From NCBI RefSeq assembly GCF_013911965.1, contig NZ_JACESE010000002.1, forward strand, positions 124,001 to 188,000: a DNA stretch of 64,000 nt. Direction: 5' to 3'. How positions within the stretch are numbered: the first letter of the stretch is position 1; each line of letters starts with the position of its first letter. Source of the DNA: Phenylobacterium sp. (GTDB lineage: Bacteria > Pseudomonadota > Alphaproteobacteria > Caulobacterales > Caulobacteraceae). Below, piece by piece: positions 30,232-39,583 of the stretch. The notes under the pieces are model-generated. The model had not been told where the DNA came from. It saw nothing but the letters and a program-made list of their open reading frames with translations, and made no database searches. Both the position numbers and the translations under genes were made by a program.

Positions 30232-32619
30232 TTGAATCCCCCTGAAAGATGGGTTGCGATCGCCGGCGTGGCGGTCCTGAGCGTCATCGCGGTGGCCGGT
30301 TTCGCCGTCGCGATCTACGCCGCCTGGCTCTTCCACGACATGCCCGACGCCGGCGACCTGGCCGACTACAGGCCGCCGACCTCGACGCGCGCCTATGCCT
30401 GGGACGGCACCCTGATCGGGGAGTTCTCGCTCGAGCGCCGCATCTACGTCCCCTACGACCAGATGCCGGACCAGCTCGTGCAGGCCTTCATGGCCGCCGA
30501 GGACCGCAACTTCTTCCACCACGGCGGCGTGGACGCCATGGGCCTGACGCGGGCCATGCTGAAGAATGTCGGCAACGCCGCCCGCGGCCGCCGGCTGGAA
30601 GGCGGCTCGACCATCACCCAGCAGGTCGCCAAGAACGTCCTCCTGACCAGCGACGCCACCATCGGGCGCAAGTTCAAGGAGGCGGTGCTCGCCCAGCGGC
30701 TGGAGAAGTCGCTCGGCAAGGAGCAGATCCTCGAGCTCTATCTGAACGAGATCTGGCTCGGCTATCGCTCCTATGGCGTCGGCGCGGCGGCCTACAACTA
30801 TTTCGGCAAGTCGATCACCGATCTGACCCTGGCCGAGGCGGCCTATCTGGCCGCCCTGCCCAAGGGCCCCCAGAACTACCACCCCCTGCGGCGCAAGGAG
30901 GCGGCGATCGCCCGCCGCAACTGGATCCTGGGCGAGATGGCCGAGCTGGGCTGGGTGACCGAGGCCGAGGCCCAGGCGGCCATGCGCCAGGACCTGGTGG
31001 TCCAGGAGGCGCCCACCCGGGCCAAGTACCGCGACGCCGACTATTTCGTGGAGGAGGTCCGCCGCCGGGGCCTGGCCACCCTCGGATCGCGCCTCAACGA
31101 GGCCGGCTACTACATGCGCACGACGCTCGATCCGCGGCTGCAGACGGCGGCGCGCATGGCCCTGATGGACGGCCTGGAAGCCTATGATCGCCGTCACGGC
31201 TGGCGCGGCGCCTGGGGCCAGGTGGAGATCGCGCCCGGCTGGCAGGCCGAAGCCAAGAAGGAGGCCGTGCCGGCCGAACGGCGCCGCTGGCGGGCGGCCG
31301 TGATCACGCGCGCCAGCGGCGGCGACGTGCGGGTCGAGGTGGCCGAGACCGGGGCCAGCGGCGCCCTGGCCGGCGAGGATGTCGCCTGGGCGCGTGCGGG
31401 CAAGGGCCTGAACGTCGGCGACCTGGTGTTCGTCGAGCCGCCGGAGCGGGACGGCGGGGCCTTCCGCCTGAAGCAGATCCCGGCCGTCAACGGCGCGCTG
31501 GTGGCCATCGAGCCCTATTCGGGCCGCGTGCTGGCCATGGTCGGCGGATATTCCTTCTCGCTGTCCAACTTCAACCGCGCGACGCAGGCCATGCGTCAGC
31601 CGGGCTCGGCGTTCAAACCGATCGTCTATGCCGCGGCCCTCGAGAACGGCTTCACCCCGGCCAGCACGGTCATGGACTCCATGATCACGCTGCGGGGCGC
31701 GAACGACGGCGAGACCTGGACGCCGGAGAACTACAATCGCCGCTACTACGGCGCCCTGACCCTGCGCCGGGGCCTGGAACTCTCGCGCAACGCCATGACG
31801 GTGCGGCTGGCCAACAATGTCGGCATGCGCAAGATCTCCGACCTGGCTGTGCGGATGGACGTGGTCGACCAGATGGACCCGGTGCTGGCCATGTCGCTCG
31901 GCGCGGGCGAGACGACGCCGTTCCGCCTGACCGCCGCCTATGCCGCCTTCGTCAACGGCGGCCGCAAGATCGATCCGCACCTGATCGAACTCGTCCAGGA
32001 CCGCGAGGGCAAGGTGGTCTACCGCGCCGACCGCCGCGACTGTCCGCGTTGCGGCGCGGGCTTCAACGGCGACGAGAGCCCGCGCGTGCCGCCGGGCGGG
32101 GCCCAGGTCATGGACCCGATCACCGCCTATCAGATCACCTCGATGCTGCAGGGCGTCGTCCAGCGCGGCACGGCCACCTCCGTCTCGGTCCTGGGGCGGC
32201 CCGTAGGCGGCAAGACGGGGACGACGAACGAGTATCGCAGCGCCTGGTTCGTGGGATTCACGCCGCAGATCGTGGCGGGCGTGTTCGTCGGCTTCGACGA
32301 CAATCGCTCCCTCGGCTATGGCGAGACCGGCACCCAGGCCGCCGCCCCGATCTTCACCGCCTTCATGCAGGAGGCGATCAAGGGCATGCCGGAGGCCGAC
32401 TTCAAGGCGCCGGAGAACGCCAAGTACGCCACGGTGCGCGGAATCCGCGAGGCGTTCCGGCCCGGCACCGAGCCGCGGGCGCCGACGCCCGTCTCCACGG
32501 CCGGTTCCAGCGGTCCCATGCCCTACAACAAGGTCTGGCCGGACGGCCGGGTGTCCGGCGCCGGCAGCGCCGGCGAAGCCGCCGCCCCGGGCGACGACGA
32601 CATGAGCGGATTGTATTAG
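30232..32619 (+). CDS. mrcA: Penicillin-binding protein 1A (bifunctional transglycosylase/transpeptidase)
   Basis: This 795-residue class A PBP polymerises and cross-links peptidoglycan. It has one N-terminal membrane helix (~8-34). The GT51 glycosyltransferase motifs are [52 protein letters not shown] and [12 protein letters not shown]. An OB-like domain follows (~290-400), then the transpeptidase with SxxK in [12 protein letters not shown] in ELSRNAMTV and KTG in [10 protein letters not shown] small CPRCG pair sits in the transpeptidase, as in other alphaproteobacterial PBP1A. Translation starts at TTG ([12 protein letters not shown]). A Pro/Ala/Gly-rich tail follows the last domain. Confidence 0.95.
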   Translation: MNPPERWVAIAGVAVLSVIAVAGFAVAIYAAWLFHDMPDAGDLADYRPPTSTRAYAWDGTLIGEFSLERRIYVPYDQMPDQLVQAFMAAEDRNFFHHGGVDAMGLTRAMLKNVGNAARGRRLEGGSTITQQVAKNVLLTSDATIGRKFKEAVLAQRLEKSLGKEQILELYLNEIWLGYRSYGVGAAAYNYFGKSITDLTLAEAAYLAALPKGPQNYHPLRRKEAAIARRNWILGEMAELGWVTEAEAQAAMRQDLVVQEAPTRAKYRDADYFVEEVRRRGLATLGSRLNEAGYYMRTTLDPRLQTAARMALMDGLEAYDRRHGWRGAWGQVEIAPGWQAEAKKEAVPAERRRWRAAVITRASGGDVRVEVAETGASGALAGEDVAWARAGKGLNVGDLVFVEPPERDGGAFRLKQIPAVNGALVAIEPYSGRVLAMVGGYSFSLSNFNRATQAMRQPGSAFKPIVYAAALENGFTPASTVMDSMITLRGANDGETWTPENYNRRYYGALTLRRGLELSRNAMTVRLANNVGMRKISDLAVRMDVVDQMDPVLAMSLGAGETTPFRLTAAYAAFVNGGRKIDPHLIELVQDREGKVVYRADRRDCPRCGAGFNGDESPRVPPGGAQVMDPITAYQITSMLQGVVQRGTATSVSVLGRPVGGKTGTTNEYRSAWFVGFTPQIVAGVFVGFDDNRSLGYGETGTQAAAPIFTAFMQEAIKGMPEADFKAPENAKYATVRGIREAFRPGTEPRAPTPVSTAGSSGPMPYNKVWPDGRVSGAGSAGEAAAPGDDDMSGLY

Positions 32620-32706
32620 CGGCCGGGTCGCGTTATCCCGCCCGACCCTGAACGGCCGCGCCTTCCACAGGCGGCGGCCCTCCACCCAGATCGCCAGGAG
32701 TGATCC

Positions 32707-33820
32707 ATGCGAGCGGATGTCGAGGCCATGGCGGCCGACATCGAGCAGTCCGTCGGACTGCTCAGGAGGCGACTTTGACTGGGAGCCTGCGCTCCGTCGT
32801 CTCGACGAACTGAACGCCCGGGTCGAGGACCCGACCCTGTGGGACGACTCGGCCCAAGCCCAGTCGATCATGCGCGAGCGCCAGCGTCTGGCCTCCCAGG
32901 TCGACGCCGTGAAGGACCTGGAGCGCAGCCTCGCCGACGCCATCGCGCTTGCGGAACTGGCGGACGAGGAGGGCGACGAAGCGACCCTGGAGGAGGCGCG
33001 CGCTGAACTGCGCGCCATCAAGGAGCGCGCCGCGCGCGCCGAGCTGGAGGCCCTGCTCTCGGGGGAGGCGGACGGCAACGACGCCTATGTGGAAATCAAT
33101 TCCGGCGCCGGCGGCACGGAGTCCAACGACTGGGCCGGCATGCTGCTGCGCATGTACACCCGCTGGGCCCAGCAGCACGGCATGAGCGTGGACCTGGTCG
33201 AGGAGACGCCGGGCGAGCAGGCCGGCATCAAGTCGGCGACGCTGCAGGTCAAGGGGACCAACGCCTATGGCTGGCTGAAGACCGAGGCGGGCGTCCACCG
33301 CCTGGTGCGGATCTCGCCCTTCGATTCCGCCGCCAAGCGCCATACGAGCTTCGCATCGGTCTGGGTCTATCCCGTGGTGGACGACACCATCGAGATCGAG
33401 ATCAACCCGGCCGACGTGCGCACCGACACCTACCGCGCCTCCGGCGCCGGCGGTCAGCACATCAACAAGACCGACTCCGCGGTGCGCCTGACGCACATCC
33501 CGACCGGCGTCGTCGTCGCCTGCCAGGCGGGCCGTTCGCAGCACGCCAACCGGGACGAAGCCTGGAAGATGCTGCGCGCCCGGCTCTATGAGCTGGAGCT
33601 TCAAAAGCGCGAGGCCGAGCAGCAGGCCCTGGAGGACCAGAAGACCGACATCGGCTGGGGCCACCAGATCCGCTCCTACGTCCTGCAGCCGTATCAGATG
33701 GTCAAGGACCTGCGGACCGAGGTCGAGACGTCCGACACGCAAGGCGTCCTCGACGGCGACCTGGACGACTTCATGGGCGCATCGCTCGCCCAGCGCGTCG
33801 GTCTGACGCGGGAGGACTGA
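32707..33820 (+). CDS. prfB: Peptide chain release factor 2, expressed by programmed +1 frameshift
   Basis: RF2 recognises UAA/UGA stops. Translation starts at ATG 32707, reads 23 codons and meets an in-frame TGA at 32776-32778. The site is AGGAGGCGACTTTGAC: an internal Shine-Dalgarno-like AGGAGG, CTT slippery codon, then TGA C, the classic autoregulatory site. A +1 shift resumes at GAC (32777) and gives [24 protein letters not shown], for a 370-residue protein in total. The GGQ catalytic motif ([19 protein letters not shown]) and the SPF recognition tripeptide ([10 protein letters not shown]) are present. Low RF2 favours the shift, so RF2 controls its own synthesis. The stop overlaps the next ATG by one base. 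Confidence 0.96.
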
Positions 33821-34521
33821 TGCGCGTCCATTGCGAGTGGGGGCTGGCCGGCGTCCACGCGCTGCGGGACCGTGTCGCCGCTCTCATCGTCGTGGACGTG
33901 CTTTCGTTCTGCACGGCGGTCGATATCGCCGTCAGCCGGGGCGCCGTCGTCTATCCTTTCCCCTATGGCGACGCGACCGCCGCCGAGGTGCGCGCCAAGC
34001 ATCTTGGGGCGGTGGCGGCCTCTCCCGATCGCGCGGGCGATCAGGTCAGCCTTTCGCCCGCCTCCCTGGCCAGGCTGAACGCCGGGGACAAGATCCTTCT
34101 CCCGTCGCCCAACGGCTCGCGCCTTTCGCTGGAAGGGGGCGGCGCGATGACGATGGCGGCCAGCCTTCGCAACGCCTCGGCGGTGGCCGAGCACGCGCGC
34201 CAACTTGTCGGCGGCGCGGACGTGGCCGTGATCCCCGCGGGCGAACGCTGGGCCGACGGATCGCTGCGGCCGGCGATCGAGGATCTGCTTGGGGCGGGGG
34301 CGGTCATCGCCGCGCTCGGCGGCGTCTGTACGGCCGAGGCCGAGCTCGCCAGGCGCGCCTTCATGGCCGCAGGCGGTGATGTCGCCGATCTGGTGGCCGA
34401 CAGCCTTTCGGGCCGCGAACTCACCGGCCGGGGCTTCGCCCGGGACGTCGAGCTGGCGGTCGAGATCGATGTCAGCGCGACCGTACCGCTGCTGGTGAAC
34501 GCCGGCTACCGGCGCGCCTGA
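33820..34521 (+). CDS. ComB-like 2-phosphosulfolactate phosphatase family protein
   Basis: This 233-residue protein resembles ComB, the Mg-dependent phosphatase acting on 2-phosphosulfolactate in methanogen coenzyme M synthesis. It has LIVVDVLSFCTAVDIAVSRGAVVYPFPYGD, the KILLPSPNGSRLSL segment, VAVIPAGERWADGSLRPAIEDLLGAGAVI and a helical C-terminus. The usual basic residue after DVL is replaced by Ser-Phe-Cys here. No other coenzyme M gene is present, so the natural substrate in this organism is unclear; a generic phosphatase role is possible. The start codon overlaps the prfB stop (TGATG), indicating translational coupling. It is convergent with the bactofilin gene 8 bp downstream. Confidence 0.78.
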   Translation: MRVHCEWGLAGVHALRDRVAALIVVDVLSFCTAVDIAVSRGAVVYPFPYGDATAAEVRAKHLGAVAASPDRAGDQVSLSPASLARLNAGDKILLPSPNGSRLSLEGGGAMTMAASLRNASAVAEHARQLVGGADVAVIPAGERWADGSLRPAIEDLLGAGAVIAALGGVCTAEAELARRAFMAAGGDVADLVADSLSGRELTGRGFARDVELAVEIDVSATVPLLVNAGYRRA

Positions 34522-34529
34522 GGGCGGCT

Positions 34530-35066
34530 CTAGAAAACGGGTTTGGGCTGCGGCGCGCCGCCGGCCGCCGCCGTCTGAGCAGGCTTTTCGTCCTGCGAAG
34601 CGGCTGGCGCCGGCGCCGACGGGGCGTTGGCCTGACCGGCCGGCGCGGCGGGGCGCTGGAACTTCAGGCTGCGGCCCTGGAAGAACGCGCCGGTTTCCAT
34701 GGCCAGCTGTTCGTGGGTGATGTCGCCGTCCACATAGGAGGTGCCGTAGAGGCGCACCTGCTTGGCGGTGATCGCGCCGATCACGCGGCCGCGGGCCTCG
34801 ACCGCCTCGGCATAGATGGAGCCTTCCACGTGGCCGGTGTCGCCGATGGTCAGCTTGCTGACGCGGATGTCGCCGCGCACCACGCCGTCGATGTGGAGCT
34901 CGCCCTCGCCGGAGACGCCGCCTTCGATGGTCATGTTCTCGGCCACCAAAGAGGCGACCTTGGGAGACTTGCGCGTCGCCGGGCTCTCGGGCGGGGTCGC
35001 CGCCGGCGAGTCGAGCTTCGGCTCCGGGCGGCCCGAAGCCGTCTTAGTCGGCTGCTTGCTGAACAT
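34530..35066 (-). CDS. bacA: Bactofilin (cytoskeletal polymer protein)
   Basis: This 178-residue bactofilin has a Pro/Ser/Thr-rich N-terminal tail (~1-38). The central beta-helical DUF583 domain (~39-140) contains VASLVAENMTIEGGVSGEGELHIDGVVRGDIRVSKLTIGDTGHVEGSIYAEAVEARGRVIG. A disordered Pro/Ala-rich tail closes the protein. Bactofilins form nucleotide-free filaments; Caulobacter BacA localises to the stalk base and recruits cell-wall enzymes. The start overlaps the 3' end of the upstream M23 peptidase gene by 23 bp, supporting joint action. The symbol is by analogy with the Caulobacter locus. Confidence 0.9.
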   Translation of the reverse strand: MFSKQPTKTASGRPEPKLDSPAATPPESPATRKSPKVASLVAENMTIEGGVSGEGELHIDGVVRGDIRVSKLTIGDTGHVEGSIYAEAVEARGRVIGAITAKQVRLYGTSYVDGDITHEQLAMETGAFFQGRSLKFQRPAAPAGQANAPSAPAPAASQDEKPAQTAAAGGAPQPKPVF

Positions 35067-36210
35067 ACTCGCCCGCCTTCACAAATCGGCTGGGGTTCTG
35101 GGCCCGACCATTGACCCAGACCTCATAGTGGAGATGAACGCCGGTGGAGCGTCCGGTGGAGCCCATCGCGCCCACGCGCTGGCCCACGGCCACGCGCTGG
35201 CCCGGCCGCACGGCGATGGTCTGCATGTGGGCGTAGCGGGTCTTGAAGCCGTTGCCGTGGTCGACCTCGACGGTGTTGCCATAGCCCGAGCGCACGCCGG
35301 CGAAGGAGACGACCCCGGGGCCCGTCGACAGGATCGGCGTCATGAAGCCGCCGGCGAAGTCGAGGCCCGAATGGAAGGCCGGGCGCTTGGTGAAGGGGTC
35401 GAAACGGACGCCGAAGCCGCTGGACTGGCGTCCGGCGGTGGTCGGCTTGGAGAGGGGCAGTTTCTGGGCGGCGGCGTCGAGAGAGCGCGCCTCGGACAGG
35501 TTTGTGGCGGCGTGCTGGATCCGTTCGGCGAAGCTTTCCTCGACGTCGAGCACGGCGGCCAGGGCGCTGGGATCCTTGGCCTCGATCAGCGGCCCGCCGA
35601 GCGCGCCGGACTTCGGCGCATAGGCGTTGGGGCTTAGGCCCGCCAGCCGGAAGGCCAGGCGCAGCCGTTCGGCGCGGTTCTTGGCGTAGCTGTCGGCGGA
35701 GTCGAGCAGGCGCTCCTGGCTGGCGCGGACCAGCTCGATGCGGCGGACGGGATCGGAGGACGACGGCTCGGTGGCCGCCTTCATGATCTCGGGCGTCAGC
35801 GCCTCGGCGGCGCCGGGCGTCGACTTGTAGTCGCTGAGCAGCATGGCCAGAGCCGCATGCCGCTTCTCGACGGACAGGGCGAGGTCGTCGATCGACCCGT
35901 TGGTGGCGTTCAGCTGGGCCACGGCGCTGTTCAGGCGCGCCTGGCGATCGGCGATCCAGCGTTCGTACTTGGCCTGGGTGCGGGCGATCTCCTGATCGCT
36001 GGCCGACAACTCCATGGCGTTGACCATCATCGCCGCGGTGCAGACGCCCATCCACAGGGCGGCCGCGGCGACCGCGCCGGCGGCCATCAACTGCTTGGAG
36101 GTGGTCAGGACGAAGGCCCGCATCTCGCCGCCGGAGCGGACGTAGAGGTGCCTTTCGGGGAACAATTCTTCGAGCGAACGGCGGAGGCGCGTTATGCGTT
36201 TCATGCTCAT
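35044..36210 (-). CDS. Membrane-anchored M23 peptidase (LytM domain, LmdC-like)
   Basis: This 388-residue protein has a short cytoplasmic N-terminus (~1-33), one membrane helix (~38-63) and a periplasmic helical/coiled-coil region (~70-250). A C-terminal LytM domain (~265-375) has FGVRFDPFTKRPAFHSGLDFAG and GVHLHYEVWVNG. The zinc ligands (H in FHSGLD, D, and HLH) are present, so it is probably an active D,D-endopeptidase. Gene pairing and overlap with bactofilin match the BacA-LmdC pair of stalked alphaproteobacteria, where the peptidase's cytoplasmic tail contacts the bactofilin. ATG starts at 36210 or 36204 are both possible, with a CCAGGAGCAG-type site upstream on the complementary strand less clear. 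Confidence 0.87.
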   Translation of the reverse strand: MSMKRITRLRRSLEELFPERHLYVRSGGEMRAFVLTTSKQLMAAGAVAAAALWMGVCTAAMMVNAMELSASDQEIARTQAKYERWIADRQARLNSAVAQLNATNGSIDDLALSVEKRHAALAMLLSDYKSTPGAAEALTPEIMKAATEPSSSDPVRRIELVRASQERLLDSADSYAKNRAERLRLAFRLAGLSPNAYAPKSGALGGPLIEAKDPSALAAVLDVEESFAERIQHAATNLSEARSLDAAAQKLPLSKPTTAGRQSSGFGVRFDPFTKRPAFHSGLDFAGGFMTPILSTGPGVVSFAGVRSGYGNTVEVDHGNGFKTRYAHMQTIAVRPGQRVAVGQRVGAMGSTGRSTGVHLHYEVWVNGRAQNPSRFVKAGEYVQQAAD

Positions 36211-36457
36211 CGCTAACCGTGACCAGGAGCAGTGGCCACGATATGCAATGATAAAAAGGAAGCATGCAAGGCCCCTCGCGCCTCAAGGGAGCGAGAGGGG
36301 GCGTTCGCCGGCGTCTTCAGACGTCGTTATCCGAGCCTGAATGTGTGCGCCAGCGCGATCGCCACAGGCGCGTCACCGAGGCGCCACAATCCAGGCGGGC
36401 GCGACAATTGTACAACACCGGACGGCCAGGATTGTTCCGCCGTCTCTGACGCTGGTC

Positions 36458-36922
36458 TTAAAGCGACTGGACCGCGCTCAGCACCGCCTGGGCGTGGCCG
36501 GGGACCTTCACCTTGCGCCAGAGGGCGGCGATCCTGCCGTCCCGGCCGATCAGGAAGGTGCTGCGCTCGATGCCCATGTACTTGCGGCCATACATGTTCT
36601 TCTCGACCCAGGCGCCATAGGCCTCGGTGACTGCGCCGGTCGGATCGGAGCCCAGCCGCACCTTCAGGTCGTGCTTGGCGGCGAACTTGGCGTGGGAGGC
36701 GACGCTGTCCTTGGACACGCCGAGGATCTCCGCCCCGGCCGCTGCGAAGGCGTCCAGGTGGGACGAGAAGTCGATGGCCTCCTTCGTGCAGCCGGTCGTG
36801 TCGTCCTTCGGATAGAAGTAGAGGACGAGCGCCTTGCCGGCGTAGTCGGACAGGCGGATGGGCCCGTCGGGGCCTTCCAGTTCGAATTCCGGCGCCGGCG
36901 CGCCAACCTCGAGTTCAGCCAT
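36458..36922 (-). CDS. bcp: Thioredoxin-dependent thiol peroxidase (BCP/PrxQ family)
   Basis: This 154-residue peroxiredoxin reduces hydroperoxides. The N-terminus (LEVGAPAPEFELEGPDGPIRLSDYAGKALVLYFYPKDDTTGCTKEAIDF) has the peroxidatic Cys45 in TTGCTKEA. The resolving Cys found five residues later in E. coli Bcp is replaced, and no other cysteine occurs in the protein, so it should work by a 1-Cys mechanism with an external thiol. It lies 18 bp downstream of tyrS on the same strand and may share its transcript. Confidence 0.93.
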   Translation of the reverse strand: MAELEVGAPAPEFELEGPDGPIRLSDYAGKALVLYFYPKDDTTGCTKEAIDFSSHLDAFAAAGAEILGVSKDSVASHAKFAAKHDLKVRLGSDPTGAVTEAYGAWVEKNMYGRKYMGIERSTFLIGRDGRIAALWRKVKVPGHAQAVLSAVQSL

Positions 36923-36940
36923 CTTGCACCCCGCTGCGAT

Positions 36941-38200
36941 CTAGACCGGTCGGACCAGGACGATCTTCTTCTTGCCCGCCGCCAGCTTTACGACTCCGTC
37001 CACGAGGTCGGATGCGTCGATCGTGCGGTTGGCGTCGGCCTCGGCCTTGTCGTTGACCCGCAGGCCGCCGCCCTGGGCCAGGCGGCGGGCTTCGCCGCGC
37101 GAACCGGCGAGCCCGGCATCGGCGGCGAGCGCCGCCAGGACGATGCCGGCCTCCAGGTCGGTCCTGGGCACCTCGAAGCTCGGCAGGTCGGTGGAGAGCT
37201 GACCCTGCTCGAAGGCGGCGACGGCCGCGGCCTCGGCCGTCTTCGCCGCTTCCGCCCCGTGCAGCAGCGTCGTCGCCGCATTGGCCAGGACCTTCTTGGC
37301 CTCGTTGATCTGCGCGCCCTCCAGGGCCTCCAGGCGGGCGATCTCGTCCAGCGGCAGATCGGTGAACAGGCGCATGAAGCGGCCCACGTCGGCGTCCTCG
37401 GTGTTCCGCCAGAACTGCCAGTAGTCGTAGGGGCTGCGCATGTCGGCGTTGAGCCAGACGGCCCCGCCCATGGTCTTGCCCATCTTCTGGCCCGAAGCGG
37501 TGGACAGCAGCGGCGTGGTCAGGCCGAAGGCGGGCTTGCCGTCGACGCGGCGGATCAGCTCCACCCCGTTGACGATGTTCCCCCACTGGTCGGAGCCGCC
37601 CATCTGCAGCACGCAGCCATAGCGGCGCTCGAGCTCCAGGAAGTCCACCGACTGCATGAGCATGTAGTTGAATTCGAGGAAGGTCATCGGCTGCTCGCGT
37701 TCGAGCCGCGTCTTGACGCTGTCGAAGCTCAGCATCCGGTTGACGGTGAAGTGGACGCCGTAGTCGCGCAGGAACTGGATGTAGCCGAAGCTCTCCAGCC
37801 ACTCGGCGTTGTTGACCATCACCGCATCGGTGGGGCCGTCCCCAAAGGTCAGGAAGCGCTCGAACACCGTCTTGATGGAGTCGATGTTGGCCTGGATCTG
37901 GGCGTCGGTCAGCAGGGGCCGCTGCTGGTCCTTGTCCGTGGGATCGCCGACCTTGGTCGTGCCACCGCCCATCAGGACGATGGGCTTGTGACCGGCCTGC
38001 TGCAGGCGGCGCAGGGTCATGATCGAGAACAGGTGCCCCACGTGCAGACTGGCGGCCGTGGCGTCGAAGCCGATGTAGGCGACGATCGGGCCAGCCAGGC
38101 AGGCCTCGTCCAGCTCGGCGGGGTGCGTGATCTGGTGGATGTAGCCGCGCGTCTGCATGAGGCGCAGGAATTCGGACTTGTACGACGTGTCGCTGGTCAT
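36941..38200 (-). CDS. tyrS: Tyrosyl-tRNA synthetase
   Basis: TyrS charges tRNA-Tyr. The 419-residue class I enzyme has the HIGH-like motif [11 protein letters not shown], the tyrosine-binding segment YIGFDATA, the [11 protein letters not shown] loop and the KMSKS-like [13 protein letters not shown]-terminal S4 RNA-binding domain (~355-415, [13 protein letters not shown]) ends the protein. The ATG at 38200 ([12 protein letters not shown]) is chosen; an in-frame start at 38266 would add an unrelated leader. It is divergent from anmK across a 244-bp region. Confidence 0.96.
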   Translation of the reverse strand: MTSDTSYKSEFLRLMQTRGYIHQITHPAELDEACLAGPIVAYIGFDATAASLHVGHLFSIMTLRRLQQAGHKPIVLMGGGTTKVGDPTDKDQQRPLLTDAQIQANIDSIKTVFERFLTFGDGPTDAVMVNNAEWLESFGYIQFLRDYGVHFTVNRMLSFDSVKTRLEREQPMTFLEFNYMLMQSVDFLELERRYGCVLQMGGSDQWGNIVNGVELIRRVDGKPAFGLTTPLLSTASGQKMGKTMGGAVWLNADMRSPYDYWQFWRNTEDADVGRFMRLFTDLPLDEIARLEALEGAQINEAKKVLANAATTLLHGAEAAKTAEAAAVAAFEQGQLSTDLPSFEVPRTDLEAGIVLAALAADAGLAGSRGEARRLAQGGGLRVNDKAEADANRTIDASDLVDGVVKLAAGKKKIVLVRPV

Positions 38201-38444
38201 GGAGGCAGGCTTCGATTGGGAAGGCCCGGGCTCTAGCACGCAGGGGTCGGCGATTTCGAGGGGCATCTGAGAAGTCTCCGGATCATGGGCCGGAGGCTGT
38301 CGCTCAAGAGGAGATGACCAGCGCGCCGACCGAGGGGCAGGCGCAGGAGATCGATCCGCGCCTTAAGGGGCGCGGTAATAGAGGCCGGCGGCGGAGCGGC
38401 GTTCGATCATGCCGCTAGCTAGCGCCGCGCGGGCGTGGCAGTCA
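38201..38444. promoter_or_regulatory. Divergent region tyrS / anmK
   Basis: This region contains the perfect 12-bp palindrome CGCTAGCTAGCG (38413-38424), whose GCTAGCTA resembles the Caulobacter -10 just before anmK. A minus-strand GCTAGAGC near 38230 resembles a -10 for tyrS. No clear -35 was found for either and no gene is seen. Confidence 0.25.
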
Positions 38445-39581
38445 ATGCGGATGCGCGTACTGGGATTCATGACCGGCACCTCGCTCGACGCGGTCGACAT
38501 GGCGGTGCTCGAGACGGACGGCGAGACGATCGAAGCCTTCGGCCCGGCCGGCGAACGCAAGCTCTCGGCGGCGGCCCGCAAGGTGATCCTGGCCGCCACG
38601 GAGGCGGCCCTGGCGTGGCCGAGAGGCGCGCCCGAGCCCGAGGTCTTCGCCGAGGCCGCTGCGGCGGTGGCGCGGGAGCACTTCGAGGCCGCCGAGGCGT
38701 TTCTGGAAAAGAACGACCTCGCCTGGCGAGATATCGACCTCATCGGCATGCACGGCCAGACCGTCCTGCATGAGCGGCCGGAGGACGGCCGGATCGGCCG
38801 AACGGTTCAGCTCGGCGACGCCGCCTGGCTGGCCGAGCAGACCGGCGTGCCGGTGGCCTTCGACTTCCGCTCGGCCGACGTGGCCGCCGGCGGGCAGGGG
38901 GCGCCGCTGGCGCCCATCTATCACCTGGCCCGCGCCCGCGCCTCGGAGATGACGCCGCCCCTGGCGGTGCTGAACATCGGCGGCGTGGCCAATGTCACCC
39001 TCTGGCCCGACGTGGGGGAGCTCGTGGCGTTCGACACCGGGCCGGGCAACGGGATGATCGATCTGCTCTGCCAGGCGCGCGGGGCCGGCCGGTTCGACGA
39101 CAAGGGCAACTATGCCAGCGTCGGCCTGGTGGATGAGAGCATCCTGCGCTCCCTGCTGGCGCATCGCTATTTCGACGCTCCGCCGCCCAAGTCGCTGGAC
39201 CGCTACGAATTCTCGCTGGAGCCGCTGGAGGGCCTGAAGCTGGAGGATGCGGCCGCGACGCTGGTGGCCTTCACCGCCGAGGCGGTGCGGATGGGCTTCG
39301 AGAAGCTGGAGACGTCGCCGCGCGAGGTGATCGTCTGCGGCGGCGGACGCCACAATCCGGAGATCATGAAGGCGCTGCGCGAACGTCTGAGAGGCGAGGT
39401 GAAGACGGCCGAGGAAGTCGGCTGGCGCGGCGATTCCATCGAGGCCGAGGCCTTCGCCTACCTGGCGGCGCGCACGGCCCGGGACCTGCCGATCTCGTTT
39501 CCGAAAACGACGGGCGTCGCCACGCCCATGAAGGGCGGGCGCATCGTGCGCCCCGCCGGTGACGCCGAGGGGGAGGGCTGA
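38445..39581 (+). CDS. anmK: Anhydro-N-acetylmuramic acid kinase
   Basis: AnmK phosphorylates and opens 1,6-anhydro-MurNAc recovered from peptidoglycan turnover to MurNAc-6-phosphate. The 378-residue sugar kinase (ASKHA fold) starts MRMRVLGFMTGTSLDAVDMAV with the phosphate-loop. It continues with LIGMHGQTVLHERP, GVPVAFDFRSADVAAGGQGAPLAP, LNIGGVANVT, DTGPGNGMIDLL and EVIVCGGGRHNPEIM. Starts at 38445 or 38451 are both plausible. It lies 2 bp before the M20 amidohydrolase gene, so they are likely co-transcribed. Confidence 0.95.
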   Translation: MRMRVLGFMTGTSLDAVDMAVLETDGETIEAFGPAGERKLSAAARKVILAATEAALAWPRGAPEPEVFAEAAAAVAREHFEAAEAFLEKNDLAWRDIDLIGMHGQTVLHERPEDGRIGRTVQLGDAAWLAEQTGVPVAFDFRSADVAAGGQGAPLAPIYHLARARASEMTPPLAVLNIGGVANVTLWPDVGELVAFDTGPGNGMIDLLCQARGAGRFDDKGNYASVGLVDESILRSLLAHRYFDAPPPKSLDRYEFSLEPLEGLKLEDAAATLVAFTAEAVRMGFEKLETSPREVIVCGGGRHNPEIMKALRERLRGEVKTAEEVGWRGDSIEAEAFAYLAARTARDLPISFPKTTGVATPMKGGRIVRPAGDAEGEG

Positions 39582-39583
39582 TC

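Noticed and set aside
36264-36300. Terminator between bcp and the M23 gene
   Set aside because: An imperfect stem (CCCCTC.../...GAGGGG) exists, but there is a mismatch and no adjacent T-run.
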